From Rhodoglobus sp. (GTDB taxonomy: Bacteria > Actinomycetota > Actinomycetes > Actinomycetales > Microbacteriaceae): 64,000 nucleotides of DNA. The stretch covers positions 22,161 through 86,160 of the forward strand of contig JAODAV010000020.1 of assembly GCA_025463605.1 (NCBI GenBank), read 5' to 3'. A model generated the notes under the pieces. It made no database searches and was not told where the DNA came from. It saw only the letters and a list, made by a program, of their open reading frames with translations. Shown here piece after piece: positions 63,156 to 64,000 of the stretch; within the stretch, counting starts at the first letter, position 1, and each line of letters starts with the position of its first letter. Made by a program: the position numbers and the translations under genes.

Positions 63156-64000
63156 TCGAGTTGCTCCCCCCTCACCAGTGCGCTGGTCGCGCGCCATGCC
63201 TCCGCGGCGACCGGATCGGCCACGAGCACTCCGGCGAGCAGGGCGTCGACCACGGTCGTGATCGCCACGTGCGCGGCCGATGCGACCGAGCGCCATTCCC
63301 CTTCCCGTGCGCTGACCGGGAGATGTATGTCAGCGAGTTCACTGAGCGCGGATGACCCAGCGCGGCAGACGCCGATGACCGTTGCCCCGGCCAGCCGGGC
63401 GATCTCCGCGTTGTAGGTCATGGGGGGAGAGGAACCTTCGTAGGCGATGCACAGGAGAACGTCGCGCTGCCCGAGTCCTCTGCTCAGGGCTAGTTGTTCG
63501 ACGTAATCCGAGCTGCCGGCCGCATTCCTGCCCGCCATTGCGAACTTGCCTGCGGTGTCGACGGCGAGGTGCCCCATCTGGCCGACGCCCATCACGACGA
63601 TCCGATCGGCGACGCCGATCCGGGCGATCGCCTTCCCCAATTGCTTGGCGGGCATGATCTCGAGGGTGTCGCGAATCGCCTGCCGATTCTCCCGCGCGAT
63701 GATGGCGAGCACTTGCTCCCCCGCATCGCCGGGTGGCCCCGGCTCCGCGGCATCGACGGTTCCACCACTGGCGACGTCGAGGGCGAGCGCGATCTTGAAG
63801 TCGGACAGCCCGCGATAGCCCATCTTCGCGGTGAATCGTGACACGGCCGCCGGGCTGGTGCCGGCACGTCGCGCGATGTCCGAGACGGGCAACCGCAGCA
63901 CTGTCTCGGGATCCGCGAGCACCGTGGACGAGATCTTCTGCTCGGTGGGGGTCATGGCGGCATGTAGCGAGCGCAGGAGCGCGAGCGCGCTGCCGGCCTG
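63152..64000 (-). CDS. RpiR/MurR-family regulator with SIS domain, 5' end outside window
   Basis: The N-terminal helix-turn-helix (SDIARRAGTSPAAVSRFTAK) is followed by a SIS sugar-isomerase domain (VVMGVGQMGHLAVDTAGKF, CIAYEGSSPPMTYNAEI). An ATG at 63955 is internal: the frame stays open to the edge with ALALLRSLHAAMTPTEQK, which matches the usual start of this family. The true start lies right of the window. It is co-transcribed with the TetR gene. Confidence 0.9.
   Translation of the reverse strand, partial: QAGSALALLRSLHAAMTPTEQKISSTVLADPETVLRLPVSDIARRAGTSPAAVSRFTAKMGYRGLSDFKIALALDVASGGTVDAAEPGPPGDAGEQVLAIIARENRQAIRDTLEIMPAKQLGKAIARIGVADRIVVMGVGQMGHLAVDTAGKFAMAGRNAAGSSDYVEQLALSRGLGQRDVLLCIAYEGSSPPMTYNAEIARLAGATVIGVCRAGSSALSELADIHLPVSAREGEWRSVASAAHVAITTVVDALLAGVLVADPVAAEAWRATSALVRGEQLE

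Overview
The window looks like a chromosomal segment of a high-G+C actinobacterium, most probably a Microbacteriaceae-type organism. This is inferred from strong G/C third positions, frequent GTG and TTG starts, many leaderless genes, a type-2 prephenate dehydratase, LytR-CpsA-Psr proteins and mycothiol-type ArsC proteins. No rRNA, CRISPR array or IS transposase is visible. Annotation rests on reading the sequence only; no database was searched.

Layout. (1) 1-4622: a beta-glucoside uptake operon on the minus strand (binding protein, two permeases, GH1 beta-glucosidase cut by the left edge). It runs from a promoter bracketed by 14-16 bp palindromes identical or close to the CebR (LacI-family) box. 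(2) 4651-16798: housekeeping stretch with a DHA2 drug exporter, a secreted amidase-like protein, a VanY-type carboxypeptidase, phosphoglucomutase, alpha/beta hydrolase, pheA, a diacylglycerol-kinase-like protein, serS, a HAD phosphatase, tRNA-Ser(TGA) and an LCP cell-wall protein. (3) 16799-17702: non-coding, rich in perfect stem-loops, then tRNA-Ser(GCT) followed by a 114-bp element and a second copy of the tRNA tail. (4) 17703-23977: an aldo/keto reductase and an arsenic island with three ArsC-domain proteins (one fused to an ArsR domain), a flavin monooxygenase, ArsR and an aquaglyceroporin; repeated CATAGA-N6-TCTATG operators tie it together. (5) 24047-31975: GntR-controlled sugar-acid/hydroxyacid catabolism (DUF1537 kinase, hydroxypyruvate-isomerase-like enzyme, L-2-hydroxyglutarate oxidase-like enzyme, Ldh2-type dehydrogenase). 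(6) 32000-35858: an IclR regulator divergent from pcaIJF-like genes, which complete the beta-ketoadipate pathway.

(7) 36013-44398: a genomic island in the 3' half of tRNA-Arg(ACG), bounded by a perfect 43-bp direct repeat. It has no intact integrase. It carries a (GGGxSVLx)n repeat protein, a two-repeat domain protein, a 45-codon ORF overlapping a multi-TM membrane protein split by an in-frame TAG, a frameshifted lipoprotein and a 1298-aa YobI-like P-loop NTPase. The last three are the best candidate for an undescribed, probably anti-phage, system.

(8) 44888-64000: a catabolic island. An AraC regulator is broken by a perfect 35-bp tandem duplication. It is followed by an SGNH-GAF fusion, a HapE-like flavin monooxygenase, a complete branched-chain-amino-acid-type (Liv) ABC transporter with a hairpin over the livH ribosome site, an alpha/beta hydrolase, a GntR regulator, an FAD/Fe-S D-lactate-dehydrogenase-like fusion, a DapA-superfamily aldolase, YCII and metallo-beta-lactamase-fold proteins, a GNAT enzyme, a MaoC-type hydratase, and TetR and RpiR regulators (the last cut by the right edge). 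The set suggests import of a small carbonyl or aromatic compound, Baeyer-Villiger oxidation, ester hydrolysis and oxidation of a 2-hydroxyacid product.

A pattern across the window is leaderless transcription: at least ten genes have a TANNNT -10 hexamer ending 6-7 nt before the start codon and no Shine-Dalgarno sequence.
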